64,000 nt of DNA, from NCBI GenBank assembly GCA_963978545.1, contig OZ021724.1:27765933-27829932 (forward strand), read 5' to 3'. A program made the position numbers and the translations under genes. This document shows positions 23,401-35,919 of the stretch, piece after piece (the first letter of the stretch is position 1; each line of letters begins with the position of its first letter). The DNA is from Linyphia triangularis (taxonomy: Eukaryota > Arthropoda > Arachnida > Araneae > Linyphiidae). A model generated the notes under the pieces. It had not been told where the DNA came from. It saw only the letters and a program-made list of their open reading frames with translations, and searched no databases.

Positions 23401-25517
23401 CAGTATAGTACAGTACAGTATAGTACAATATAGTATAGTATAATATAATTATAATATAATAATTGTGTGTGTGTTTATAAAAGAATATAATGGTTATAAT
23501 TTTAACAGTGTTTAATTTGTGTAATTTATATACACAATTGTTTAATTATGAGTTTAATAATGTAAGAAAAACTAGGTTGGTTTAGCTTCGATTTGATTTA
23601 TGATTTATTGTAAAGATTCTAAATTAAACGATTATAATGTACAATTGGCTAGACATTCTTTTAGGGACACCCTGTTGAGTTTTCTAGATATATAATAATA
23701 AAAAAGAAAATGTGTGCTGAACATTATGCAGGCTTCGATGAATAACATCGAAATAATAATTAACTACAGAGATCCCCTGTGCTAACCAACTTCGAGAGAT
23801 GCTACGCTATCCTCATTGTTTGACCTTTCTTTTCAGAATGCGTTCTAGCATAAAATTATTTCGGTGTAATTATCAATGGAAAAGCACAAAAGTTTAACCT
23901 CGTCGTATAGTTCTCGGAAGTGAGCTCCACAGAAAGAACTAGTTTCTGCATTGAATCTGTATTGTGTTCTTCAATAGCGCTCCGAATGCAAACTTGGCTG
24001 CTTCTACGATATCTTTCAGCATTTTGCCTTTCAAAACTTATATAAGCTATCATTTGCTCGTTGAGTACGAGGTTGAGTATGTAACAATAATGCCCCCCCC
24101 CCCCCATAACCTTACACAGACACACTGTAGCACTATAACCCTCGTAAAAGACTTGTGCCTGAAAATTGCTAATACAACCAAACTATTGAGTAAGGACCAA
24201 GAAAATTGGTACGCGTTGGACTAATCAACCTTAGGGAGTTGAAAATGGGTGAAACATTTTAAGTAGGAAAGACTACTTGCCCTATTTTCAATAAAGCCAG
24301 GAGGTATACAATAAGTACACATTTTAGCTGCCCAAAGTAAAACTAAGATATAACAAGTTTGACTTAAAATCCACGATTAAAGCTTTATTATACGTTCTAA
24401 ATGTGAAATACTCCAATGTACTATTCTCAATAAAACTTAAACATTGATGATAATATTTCGTAAAAAAGAACTGGTATTTATTTAGAAATGCTACGGATAT
24501 TTACTTATCAACAATTTATCCACTGGCACACATTTACAAGCATGTTAATCCTATATTATTCTGTAAAGCATTATTAAAACTTTATCAATGTTAAAACTAA
24601 TAAATGCTCATTTTTCTGATTAAATATGACGTTTTAAAAGATACTTTATTATACAAAAGGAATAAATTACATAATTTCTAAAGATTGATAAGTTAATCAA
24701 AAGTATGTTATCGATACTCAATATACTTATTTGAAATGTAGTTCATATTTTCTACATTATCATAGAACAATTATACATTAAGCATTGAATTATATTTTTT
24801 TAATGCATCGTAATTTCTCAATCTATCCTAGGTATATTAGTGAATATTTAAAAGTAAAAGCTTTCAAGAGAAACAAATTCCTTTTCCGTTATTTGCATTC
24901 AGAAGAGTTAATTATATTTATGTAGCTGAATATAAATTTTATAATAATTCAACCATTTCGTAAATGAACGAATGTTTCTCTAATTCAAGCTTTAGTTTAT
25001 TTTTATTTTGAGATGTATAATGTATTTCTTCACATTGTATATACGACAGAAAAATATCGATATAGACTAAAATGTATTTCAATCCTAAGAATTTCATTTA
25101 CTAAATGATATATATATTACAGAATCCTCTATGGTAATATTTAATTAAAAGACTCATTGAAGAGTTTTTGATATCTAGTAGTAAATTTTATATCACAGGT
25201 AGCAAGTATAATTGAATTAATAATAATGCCAATGTTAAAGATAATTATTATTTGTTAAGAATAATTCAAGTCTACGTTTTGGCTTTCTGAAAAAAACCCA
25301 CAGATTTTTATCACGGGTTTATATACAGAAGATAAAAGTTGAAGTATCCGTAATAATGAGGCTCAGTAAATTTTACCGTTAAATCCGTAAAGCGTTATTA
25401 TTCCCAGCACAATAATTATTATGATAATAAATTGTAATAATAATGATTTATATTTAATATCTCTACCTATATTAATTTTTACATTTATATTTATATTTAC
25501 ACTTTTATTATTGCATG
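23401..25517. other. AT-rich stretch; terminal transposon scrap at 23668
   Basis: AGGGACACCCTGTTGAG at about 23669-23685 matches the CAGGGTGTCCC terminus of the family at 42216 and 52904, but no body is attached. A C-homopolymer of about 13 bp lies at 24092-24104. Otherwise nothing is supported. Confidence 0.45.
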
Positions 25518-25644
25518 TACAGTACCCCCAAAAAAATCAGAACGATGGCTATATCTTCGGTTCTAATTATCACAGAATCTTACGGTTTGCACCAAAATGT
25601 TTTACTTAAGATTTTCTATATATCTGATGCAACTTTTTTTTTTC

Positions 25645-27140
25645 TTAAGGGACCGTTTACTAAGTAAAAGTAATGCTATCTTCGAAAATTTCAATACGAA
25701 CCCGTATTTTTTATCATTTCATTCGATTTAGAATACATCATTTACTCTATATACCAAATTTCAATGCATTATGTTGAAAAACACGTGACTTATGAGCGAA
25801 AATGTTTGACTATTTTTTGACCGATCTTAAGGGAGAATTTCCTTAAAACGAAAGGTATTTTTAAGATTCTACTTCACAGCGGGAGAAATCGAACGGTCAG
25901 TGTGGCATTTCACGACGTTAAAAAATACAAATATTAGTCTAAAATTGCATAGAAACTACTTGGATTTATAGTGTCATGTTTAAGATTAATAGAAAAATAG
26001 CAAGCAAACGCAAAAGTAACAAAATTTATTTACAACATTAAAGATGTGCATTGTTCACACGAAATAAATAAAATATCGAAAACTGTAATTGCAGAAGTAT
26101 AACGTATACTACTGATAGTTAGAAAATTAATAAATATAAAATGTAGGCATTAGTAAACAGTATTCAGCAAAGCGTGATTATTTATTTTACAGAAACATTT
26201 CAAAAGTAAACACAAATGTAACATGATCGTTGAAATTATTTATAAAATGAAAAAATCACATAATTCAGTAAAATTTTTAAAGGATAACTTATTAAAATTG
26301 CTTAAAAAATGTTGTTTTAAATAAATGAAATTTAATGAAAGTAGTTTTTAAAAAAAATCAGTAGGCTGTATAGTGCCCCATCGTGATCGATAACTTGTTG
26401 CATCCATCGGGGCAATGAATAGATCCAACTGAATTTGATGTCCGGATCAGCCCGTAAGGATTTCCAAAAGTTTTCAGCAGCTCTTCATACTTCTGCAGCT
26501 GATTGCACACTGGAAAAATCAATCCTGGCTTTCCATAATGCCCACAAATTTTCCATGAGCGTAATTCCCGAATAAATGATTTGCGATGTTCAAATTTGAT
26601 GTACGGGGTGGTGGTGGCCATGGGAACTGGTTTTTGTTAAAATCGGGCAGGCGCTTAAGATTGAAATCATGAAAAAATCATGTTTTTCAACTATTGCTAA
26701 AAAACGGCTTTAACGATTTTGATTAAAATTTCCGTGCTAGCCTCTTAAGGTCATTCCCACCTCTGGAATTTCCGTAGAAATGTGATACAAGAGTATGAAG
26801 TTGAAAAACGAGCGCGTTTAACACAGAGCTCTCTGTCCTCGAGCATCACCCAACAATGATTGAATTTTTTTTTTCTTGTTTCATGCCCAAGAAAGGACAT
26901 TGTAATGTGTAAATACCATCACCATTTTTTTTTTTTTTCTCATTTTTTTCTTTTCATTTTTTTTTCTTTTTTTGCCTTATAAAAATTGTTACCAAACATG
27001 GTAAATAACACCATACCAAATTTTAATGCAATTACCAATATTATAGTGTAATTGAACGTTGTGCGATTTTCCACACCTCTAGTTTACCTTGAATTAATCT
27101 TTGATTGTTTTCAAAAGTCGTCTACTATACGGTCCCTTAA
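25645..27140 (-). mobile_element. Inner TIR element with transposase remnant, nested
   Basis: TTAAGGGACCGT (25645-) is mirrored by ACGGTCCCTTAA (to 27140). The flanks can be read as a TTAA duplication or as TA plus an AGGGACCGT TIR. It lies wholly within the outer Tc1-like pair and carries a degenerate Tc1/mariner transposase tail on the minus strand, which favours the TA reading. Length about 1.49 kb, near that of an autonomous mariner/Tc1. A scrap of the same family ends the window (63955-64000). Confidence 0.6.
26352..26657 (-). pseudogene. Tc1/mariner transposase, C-terminal remnant
   Basis: Read from 26657 downward, one frame gives KRLPDFNKNQFPWPPPPRTS then NLNI, a decayed W-P-x-x-S-P-D-L-N-P-I box. 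A frameshift later MENLWALWKARIDF (the E-N-L-W box) appears, then after one in-frame stop RAAENFWKSLRADPDIKFSW and IYSLPRWMQQVIDHDGAL, matching the S-M-P-R-R-x-x-x-V-I-x-x-x-G C-terminus of Tc1 transposases. The last catalytic Asp/Glu context is lost and at least one stop and one frameshift are present. An 87-codon open frame over the same DNA in the wrong phase is a shadow. Confidence 0.7.
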
Positions 27141-27756
27141 AGTGAGCGTTTTTTAAATTTTCGCTAAGAAATCGAAAACTAAAAGTCAAAATGGAAAGAA
27201 AAAAAAATTGGGGGGGTTTTAGATCATGGTAAATCTAATGAAAGCAAAAAAATATATATATGTTTCTATTCAAAAAAAAATTTAAAATTGTTTTATTAAT
27301 TAATAATTAATTATTAAAAAAGAAATTGATGCAAAAGTTGATTGCTATTTATGTTTGGCCATTTACAAACTATCTTTTGAAAAAAAAATTACTGAAATAT
27401 ATCAATTATTTAAGTATTTATGGCCAAAAAACCAACTTTTTTATTTAACATTAATTTATCATTTTCGTTTTATCATTTAAATTATAAACCATTCATTAGA
27501 AAATTACGAATTTTTGTATTTCGCATTCTTTTTTAATGCTGAATCCAAATATGGAATAATATTATGAGGTTGCAATTGAACTTTTTAAAGTTTGGTTCTG
27601 TTTTAATATATAGATGACCCCTCATGATAAAAAAAAACCAACTACATACAATTATTAAAAACCTTCCACGATTTGCAACGGTACCTTTTGTTTGTTATTT
27701 CAACAATTAGAACAAAAGATATAGCCATCGTTCTGATTTTTTTGGGGGGTACTGTA

Positions 27757-28040
27757 CCTACATTAGTTTGTGTACTTTTTATTTACTTTTGAATTTACAT
27801 TTTACATTTAAATTTACATTTGAACTTACATTTATATTTTATATTTACATTAGAATATAAAGATACAATTATAATATATTTCTATTTTTAAAATTATCTG
27901 AAAAGGTTGTCTCCATCGAAACTGGAATTATATCCTAAATATTGATCAATATTTTAAAATTGAATAATGGTGAAAAGTTTAAAGATTCAAACGAATCACA
28001 GTAAACCTCTGAATAAAAAAAAGCATTACACTTGATGAAA
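27757..28040. other. AT-rich stretch, nothing recognised
   Basis: A run of ATTTACATTT-like words (27790-27850). No feature supported. Confidence 0.45.
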
Positions 28041-28430
28041 CACTAGAACTACACCTCTTTCCCTACGTTTCCCCTTTCTGTTGATTCAGATATTAAAAAT
28101 CCCTCACAAAACAGCAAATTAGAAATGATTTAACGTTGAGGGGCCCCACTCTTAACTGCACAGGGCGTTTAGAAAAGTGTCCACCGGCTTGAAATTTGAA
28201 AAATCACCCGGGCGGTAATTTAGCTAAGTGCCCGGGTATAAATCTCTTTGCGGCGGAAGTGGCAGACGAGAAATTTAAGACCCCCTCAAAATACACCCTG
28301 ATTGGTTTATAAGGAAGGAGGATTGATCGTTTGGTATGCTAATTCTAGAGGGTGGTTTTGGGTGTCCCGTGCAACGCTGGCTTGTGTGTTATTATTTTGG
28401 CGTTCGATTTTTTGGTTTCAGTGCATTTAC
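28040..28430. promoter_or_regulatory. Most GC-rich island of the window, with CCCGGG hairpin
   Basis: ACCCGGGC (28206-28213) and GCCCGGGT (28230-28237) are perfect 8-bp inverted repeats with a 16-nt loop containing TAATTTAGC. Flanking sequence includes GGGGCCCC, CTGATTGG (CCAAT-box complement, about 28298) and TATAAGG nearby (28308). The CCAAT/TATA-like arrangement could mark a promoter or first exon, but no initiator or coding frame is clear. Either a promoter or a conserved non-coding element. Confidence 0.35.
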
Positions 28431-28859
28431 TGTTGTTTATGTAATTGCTTTTAGCCGATATCGCATCGACTTAAGAGGGTTTGTTTAGTATAATTAATGA
28501 GGTACCATATGTTACTTGGGAGGCTAATGATGTATTCCTTAGGAAATTATTTTCCATTTTAGTAATTTGTTTAATACTTTTTTTTTATCAATTATGTTGA
28601 AGTGATTTTTGAGTGTGCTGGGGAAAAATTGTATGTTGCATTTACATGATGGTCATAATTAATATGATACTGTTTATATACTGTTTATAACAGACCTTAT
28701 TATGTAGAAATCAAAGGATCTTAAAAAAAAAAACTTTGTATTCGTACTTCTGAAGATACCATGGAGAAATTATCTTTAACATATATAAAAAAAATTACAA
28801 TAATTAATAAATAAACTTACCTATAAAATCGAAGTTTTTAGCTTTATATTATTTTAAGA

Positions 28860-29090
28860 CTTTTATATACATTGCCAAACTTTTATGCGCAATTGCTACT
28901 TTTTTTTTAGTGATTTTAAAATTGAGTTTTCATAATATTTGACCATTGCGAAAAAAATCAACGATTTCTTGCAATTAACTTAAGTTTCTTTCCTCCCTAA
29001 ACTTAATAGAAGGCATTGTCATAGACAATTATTCTATTGCCAAGTTTCAGCTTCATTGGACGACAAGCTAGTTAGTCCTACGAAGTATCA
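28860..29090 (+). repeat. Dispersed repeat (CCAAGTTTCAGC family), copy 1
   Basis: GGCATTGTCATAGACAATTA then TTCTATTGCCAAGTTTCAGC and TTCATTGGACGACAA match copies at about 43985-44060 and 48540-48620. The upstream part (CATTGCCAAACTTTTATGCG, GAGTTTTCATAAT) also aligns with 48395-48470. The family looks like the 3' untranslated end of a non-LTR retrotransposon, which is inference; no reverse transcriptase is seen. Confidence 0.55.
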
Positions 29091-31525
29091 ATACAAAAGT
29101 GGTAGAAGTGGCTTTTTAGTTGAACGGTCATTTTGGATTTATCACCAATTTTTTTACAATAGCGCCAAACTGTCACGCAAACTAGGAATTTACCAATATT
29201 ATTTCCCAACTCTTGAAAACCCCAAAGATGACATTGAGCCATTGCATAGTATTGTACTTGAATATTGTTTAAAAAATATATTTTTGATTACATGTCACCA
29301 CTGACCATGCTTTATATTTAGAAACTTTTAGATCAAGTAAATGCCTTCAACAACTTATTACAATACACATATTTTATAAAGATTCACTGTTAGGCTTTGA
29401 TGCATTAAAGTACAAGCTAGGTAATAAACCTATTTCAAAAACACTACTTTACATAATTATGTTTAAAACTAAATACCATAAAAATTCAAACGTCTATTTT
29501 GATATTTTTCAAAAGATAATGTAATGGAAAATATCGATCAATTCGAGCAAATTTTATTCCATATTAGATAAATATCATGAGCCGAAAAATAAGTTCTTAT
29601 TTTAAAACACGGCATTTGAAGAATTCATTATCTTACACGTAACTCCATGTATTTTTTCAGAAGAGAGCTTAGCGAAATATAAATATTATGAGACATTTTC
29701 TAAAAACTAATATGTTCTTTGCTTTTACATTTTGTAAATGGAATGCTGTGTATATTCTGCACAAAATAACAGCTTCCCTATATATTTGTAATTCAGCATT
29801 TGGGAAATCTATTTACTAAGAGAATGTTAACGTTATAGTATATTTATGCATCGATTTAAAAAGCCCTAGACGATAATAATACTGAATTCAGATGCTTTCT
29901 ATTAAAAAATTCTATAAATATACTTAAACTAAATATAGATCGATTTTAAAAGACATCTTATCATTTAATGAAAACGTACGGGCAATAACAATTCATAAAA
30001 ATTCCTATTCTTCATTCTACTAAACCTACAAAATATTGAAAAATGAATAACACATTCACTGTGTACTTAAATACAATATTATGCGAGAGCAACTTTTCAT
30101 ATTTCTTTGGTATTATCATTTAATTTTGCTTTTAAGATTCTTCTTCTCCCCCCCCTCCCCACTTAATTGTTATTAAAAAAAAAAAGAGAGAGATTTTTAA
30201 TTGATGCTTTTTTCTTTACTTCATCACTTTTTTAAATAACAGAAGAATAAAATATTTTATATATTTGAATGTATTTTGCCTTTCCTTTCAATCCACTTGT
30301 AACTAACTATTACATTAAGATACGTACTGTAATACTTTTAAAAAAACTGTTCAATCATAATCATAAAGTTAAATTAAACATAAGATAAATATGTATGATA
30401 CATTATGTTTTTAAATATATACCCATTGTACCACGATCTAAATCTTAAAAGGTCTTTTAACACTATTTATTGACTAAAGGGTTTTGAAATTATTATATCT
30501 AGAATTTGATATTTCACTCATACTACATGGTCTAAAACAATTCTATGCCACAAGCTTTTTTTATCAACTTTCATTTAGTTAATATTTAGTTATTACTTGG
30601 GAAATATTCATACAAGAATTCCAATTTACTAAATGTATAATTAGTGCATTATAAGTACATTCTACGTTTACTTTTTGTCATTTTATTATCTCACTGTATT
30701 TGAAGTTTTAAAGTAAGATTTATTTCTTGAATGCAATCTATAAAAGAAGTTGTTCCATCTACAAAGAAAAGCTAAGCTGACAATCAAATGTCTTATGTAT
30801 AATATAGAAAAATATTCAGTAGCAAAATTCAGGCTAATTTGGAAATGTTTATTAAAAACCAAATCGCCATGTTAGTGAGTTTTTTTATTAACTTGGCGAT
30901 AATTCTTATCACTGTCAACAAAATGGTTAACATAAACTATTAATATTGAAAGCCTTCTTTTGAAATCAAAACGTGTTCTATTATTTAAGTTTCTATCACT
31001 AACACGCCCCTTTTACATGTTTCTATCGCTATATATCAGGACCAGATACTACGCTAAAATAACTTGGCTACATTTCAGGAGTGAGGTATCCCTCTGTTAA
31101 GGCAACACCTTTTTAATTCTCAAAGCCTGGACAATGAATCGTGAAGTCACGCATCTCGGTAGAACTAAAATCTTTGTAGGGCACAGAATTCACACTGATA
31201 ATTGAAACTTATGCCTTAAATTCCTTACATATTCAAGAAAAGGAATCATTGCTTCAAATAATCTATCGTTAACAACATTTTTGCACAGTATTTATTTTCA
31301 AAACTATATTAAGGAGCACTAAAATATTTTAAGTGCATCTTATATAGTGCCTATAGATTTCGTAAAGAATAATCAACTTCTGTAGTTAAGTTTTCTATGT
31401 TACGGTTATTTACAATGCAATATTTTAAAAAAGAACTATGAAGTGCATTCTTTAATAAACACAAACACCTTTTTACATGCAAATTCTTTATTAAATATGA
31501 AATGCAAAAAAATATTGGGGAAAAT
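29091..31525. other. Long AT-rich stretch, nothing recognised
   Basis: The 82-codon frame at 29056-29304 is partly inside the dispersed repeat and has no recognisable content. A C-rich patch lies at about 30150. No other feature supported. Confidence 0.45.
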
Positions 31526-31692
31526 GTTTTGTATAAGTTGGTTGTTTTCAGATTATCTGGCGCCGTCAGCAACACGAGGGCTATAATGCGCCGAAATATT
31601 CATCATTTGACAAGCCAACATACATTTACAAACACCCATGCCTTCACTGGACTCAAACCCGCAACCTCGCGGTCTAGAGGGTTTTGTATAAG
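31526..31692 (-). mobile_element. tRNA-derived SINE, copy B, 5'-truncated, perfect 12-bp TSD
   Basis: Body 31538-31680 on the minus strand, flanked by GTTTTGTATAAG on both sides (31526-31537, 31681-31692). It keeps the B-box region (GGGTTTGAGTCC) and the full SINE body (CGAGGGCTATAATGCGCCGAA, with the GCGCCGTCAGCAACACG block intact) but stops at the anticodon-arm position, so the A box is missing. The tail has barely two TTGG-like units. The TSD directly abuts the truncation point, showing that the truncation happened at insertion, as in aborted target-primed reverse transcription. Confidence 0.85.
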
Positions 31693-31782
31693 AGCATTAT
31701 AAAATGCATTACACAAACTTTCTGCAATACTCTTTTGCAATCGAGCATTCTCTCTGCATGCTCCCACCTGATGGATGTGATG

Positions 31783-31970
31783 TTAGCGCTCTGGTCTTGC
31801 ATGCCAAAGGTGTCGATGAAAATATCCAGGATAATCCACAAATAAAGATGGAACAGCATTAGATGCTGGACGTTTAATTTTTAATGGTACAAAAAAGAGA
31901 GCTCCAATTTTCGGGTCATATGCAGAGGTTTTGTGTTTGAAATTCCTCTCTGTGAAACGTAGTTCACAAC
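31783..31970 (-). CDS. Weak candidate terminal exon, unrecognised protein
   Basis: On the minus strand an acceptor-like TTACTTTTAG (ending at 31971) precedes a 2-nt phase remainder and 61 codons ending in TAA (31783-31785). The translation begins CELRFTERNFKHKTSAYDPK, continues IGALFFVPLKIKRPASNAVP and ends GYFHRHLWHARPER. The composition is balanced and more protein-like than other frames in this window, and local GC is raised. I do not recognise a family. An open frame this long is expected by chance in several places here, and a 61-codon frame in another phase overlaps it. A real 3' exon is possible but unproven. Confidence 0.2.
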
Positions 31971-34690
31971 CTAAAAGTAATTCAATAAGGAAAACTGAAT
32001 ATATAAAAAATAAATAAATAAAATGTGGTATAAATACAATGTAAATACACCGCTTTACTAATTTTTACTTGTTTTCTATTTTATTTGATATTTTCCGCAT
32101 TTCATGAGCGTAACAAACTATGTACTTTTATAAACGTATTCTAGTAGAGATTTTAAAAAAATAACTTCATTTTATCATGTACCAGCCAAAGTTTAATTGA
32201 CATCCTCTTGCCTAGCTGTGGAGCCAATATAATTCTTAAAATATTCCAATGCCTATGACATATATTGCAAGACAGTTTTTAAATACTTTTAATGCCAAAT
32301 GAGGGAATTGATAACAGTTAATTCGATGCTTTTGTAGAATTTTGAATAATGACATGACGTAACGAACGTCATAACGTAGATTTAGTTTCAAATAAGCTTA
32401 GCTCTAAAATTAAATAATTCGCCACATCATTTCACAAATTAAAAAGTATTTCCACTTCGTAAATAAATTGCTTCAAAATAGATTTCATTCATTTATTCTT
32501 TAATTAAATCAATTGGCTTAAAATAATACCTAACTTTAGAGAATTAGAACTTTATAAAAGGTAAACATAATTTAATATGCAGTGCCGGAATTACATTTAA
32601 CTCTAAAATCTTTTATTTGTAAGTTTTCTTTTCATCTAGAAGTACTGATTAAAGGGGTTTTACCTCTCCGATTAATATTATTGTTTATTTTCCACTCAGT
32701 CATTTTTATGCTATGCGTTTCATAAAGTTGAATCGTGGATTAAGAATATTTTTAAACGGAAAATGAGAAAACATATCATTTGATCCACAGCTTGTTTACA
32801 TAAACCATTTTGAAAGAAGAATAAATGTGAAAGTATCACACGATAGTTTTAATTTGAAGTAATACGCTTTAGACAGGAATTTTCTTCCCAAAATTATTCA
32901 TTTTCAATCCTTTAACGAAATTGTTATAAAGATATGTAAGAATCCTCTATGTTTTGCCCATTCTATGACATTATTTAGAGAAGCAAAATTTGTATACATC
33001 AATATTTTTTGGTGAGGAATCAGTGTTTAAAAATTCACTCATTTAATGCCAAATTCTAATGTCAAACACATTCATACCAGTAAGCCTAATTGGAATTCAA
33101 GTGCTCACAAATTTATAATTATGGTCTTTTAAAATGATTTAAAATAAATAAATATGTGAAAACAATATTTCAATAAACATTTTAATCACTACTTATTTTA
33201 TACATTATTTGTTTATTAAAGGATTTACCTGATTTTTAAACTAACAATAAGCGAACTTCGTTCAGTAATAGTTTGAAAATCAACTATTCTGTCCTGAAGA
33301 TTTTCTACTGAGATTCATGACATCACTGCAAATTTTGCTGCCAGCGCTCTGGATTTAATATTAAGTAGGTGTTGGTTAAAGTCGATAGCATCTCGTAGCA
33401 AACCCTTTCATAATTTGAATTTTTATTGACGCTTAGTTGACGAGTTTTACTAAATCTGAGAAGAATCACTGATATCCAAAATATAATTCAATATCTCTAT
33501 CTGTGGCCAAAGTATGAACTTCCCATAGAGTTACCTTGGACAAATTCTAGTGCATCCTGTTGAATTTTGCATATTTTTGCCAATATTATCAATACCCTCA
33601 AAGTGATATATATTATAACACATGTGTGAACCATTTATGGTTTATACAAGGAATTATTCATTAACTTCTGGTCGGTACTTCCGGTTATAGTAAGGAATTA
33701 TGTTAAGGGAACACTTCATGATGAAACCTTTCATTTTGCACACAGCAAAAGTGAGTGGCACTATATTTCCGGAAATAACAACCTCAGACAGACGGGCAGA
33801 GTTAAATAAGCTCTACATGTAATTTAAGTAGATTTTAAAAAGAAAAAAATTCATAAGCATCATTTTAACTATATCTATCCAGTATGAAACAAACTCTGTA
33901 AGAGTATTAACTATTTTGAACATTTTACGTGTTTAAAAATTAAATGAAACCACCTACTAGGTTTCCCTAACTTTTCCCTTTTAATATTTACTCCTATAAT
34001 GTATAAATTAAATATGCTTAAGCTCATATAAAATAAACATAACATATAAATATATAGAAAACTTATTCAGAAAAATTTATATTTTGGTTCCAAAAATTGC
34101 TGTTTTCAAAGAGATTTTAAGAAGCCATTTCACCAAGATAAAAGCAAAATTTGCGTCCGAGTGAGACATAAGTTTACTAAAACCCAAGGATGATGGTAGG
34201 TTTGAGTTTTCATAGCATATTACTTGAAGAAATACATGCATTTTCTCTGTAATGTCTTTTGACTTTTTAATGTATATGTTCGCATTTAATCCCCACATTT
34301 TCCAAGTTACTTACAGAAATGTGGTTTTATAAAAATAAATAAATGAACAGTTCAATTTTTCATTCGCAAGATATTCTAGCAATGTGTTCTATACTCGAAT
34401 AAATTCAAATGATAATTTGTTATACAACAACTCTAAATTCCCTAATAACTTCAAAAGGAAATTTAATAAAAATACATTTATTGGGAGGAACAATAAAACA
34501 ATTTGATTATACTGTCACAAAAATTCCAAAGAAATTCATCACTTGAACTCACGTCGTAGAATACCCACAAAAAAGCATGTTCCATTTATACAAATACTTT
34601 CATTAATTCTTGCACAGCTTCAATTCATACACATTTCTACTATTTTTCTAAAACTCACCGCCTTTGATTGCGGCAATTTACTAATTAAAT
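31971..34690. other. Long AT-rich stretch, nothing recognised
   Basis: A CAGACAGACGGGCAG-containing patch at about 33784 could be the tip of a LINE 3' end but has no supporting body. Otherwise featureless. Confidence 0.4.
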
Positions 34691-35000
34691 TCAGTGAATG
34701 AAAAGCATAATTAGTTAAGAACTCTGACTGTACGTAACCTCAAGTCTTAAAAATGATCAAAACTCATTCACCTCCCTCAGATGGAATACTTTCCAATCGT
34801 TTTAATTACAATCGATCAGCTCCCTCCAAAAGTAATGTATTCTCGAGTTACTCTCATACATTTGCTGTTGGCGGCTCCTCAAAAAGACAATCATTATTTA
34901 TTGAAATGCGAACTTTATAAATGAGAGCTCTGCGCCTTTGTGATCGAGAGTGCAGAAGCATGTCTGAGCTGCCAAGGTCTTTTCATGGAGTTTCTAATTA
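34690..35000. promoter_or_regulatory. GC-richer island, candidate enhancer-like element
   Basis: Contains ATGATCAAAA and GCCTTTGTGATC (TCF/LEF- or SOX-like), CTCAGATGGAA (E box), TTAATTACAATCGATC (homeodomain plus Cut/Onecut-like) and TAATTAAGATAAGA (homeodomain plus GATA). No coding frame. The role is inferred from motif density only. Confidence 0.28.
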
Positions 35001-35668
35001 AGATAAGATTGGGAAAATGTCTTTGAAGATGCAATCAGTCTTTAGAAACTGTCGCTGATGTCGCATAAAACGGCCGTAAAGGTATTTAAAAATCATTAAT
35101 GTACTGAGCTTGAAGCGTTTTGGGTCTTCACTTGAAATAAACATTTTAATTTGCTTACAAGAAGTTTTATTTTGGAGAGCGTAAGTAATGGAGAATTGTA
35201 TGAAACACAACAAGAATAATATATATTTAATAAATAATAATAATAATAACTAACATACTAAGAGTCAGTATATAATTTAGTGAATTATTAATAGTAAATA
35301 CACGAATTATTTAATTATTGAAATAAACATCTGCAATAAGTTAATGTATTTTTTAAATATTTTTCTATGTGCATCTTTTAATTTCATCTTACATTTATGC
35401 TCCAAACTTTTTAATAAAATAACTCAACTATATAAACGTTTATCTAAAAATCTTTTTGGTTTATATGAACCATTTCATATCCATTGTTAAAAAGACAAAA
35501 AATATAACTATTTTATCCCTAACAAGTGCTTTTTATACACACATACAGCATTGCATTTTACATACACGCATAAAGTAGCGTTTTTATATATCAATAGTTT
35601 GAAACCTTAACTTTTAATTTTGTAAACTTTCGATTTACAATTTCAGTAACAATGGAGTTATACACTCC
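35001..35668. other. AT-rich stretch, nothing recognised
   Basis: No feature supported; a short AAT-triplet run lies near 35233. Confidence 0.45.
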
Positions 35669-35919
35669 ATTAAGTCGAGGCCGTGTGCAAAAAAACCAAG
35701 TGTCTTGCTAAAGGCTTTGTCTACAATGCCACAATCCTGAATTTTCAAACAAGTATGACGTCACCGCGGAAAGCCAACATTTCTATCTGTAATTCTGTGA
35801 AACGAAACTGTGAATGAGGTTTGAGCTTGTAAATGGCGCTTGGTAGATACTTTTTATCATTTTGAATTATTTATTATCTTCATATTTTTTCATAAGGATA
35901 TTAAAGATTGTTATTTACG

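Larger units (their letters stand above)
25520..27754. mobile_element. Tc1-like element (outer), 2235 bp with TIRs of at least 55 bp
   Basis: CAGTACCCCCAAAAAAATCA starts at 25520 and its inverted copy ends at 27754, each flanked by TA (25518-25519, 27755-27756). The TIRs continue through GAACGATGGCTATATCTT and GTTCTAATT with few mismatches. A CAGT start plus a TA duplication is characteristic of Tc1/mariner. A truncated relative of its right end lies at about 48640-48735. A second TIR pair sits inside it (25645-27140); without that insert the outer element would be about 0.75 kb, that is, non-autonomous. Confidence 0.75.

Noticed and set aside
22810..23428. Two long minus-strand frames rich in Leu/Val or Ile/Ser
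   Set aside because: Direct products of AAT/ACT triplet repetition; no start context or non-repeat domain.
26358..26621. 87-codon minus-strand frame as a gene
   Set aside because: Shadow in the wrong phase over a Tc1 transposase remnant whose motifs lie in other frames.
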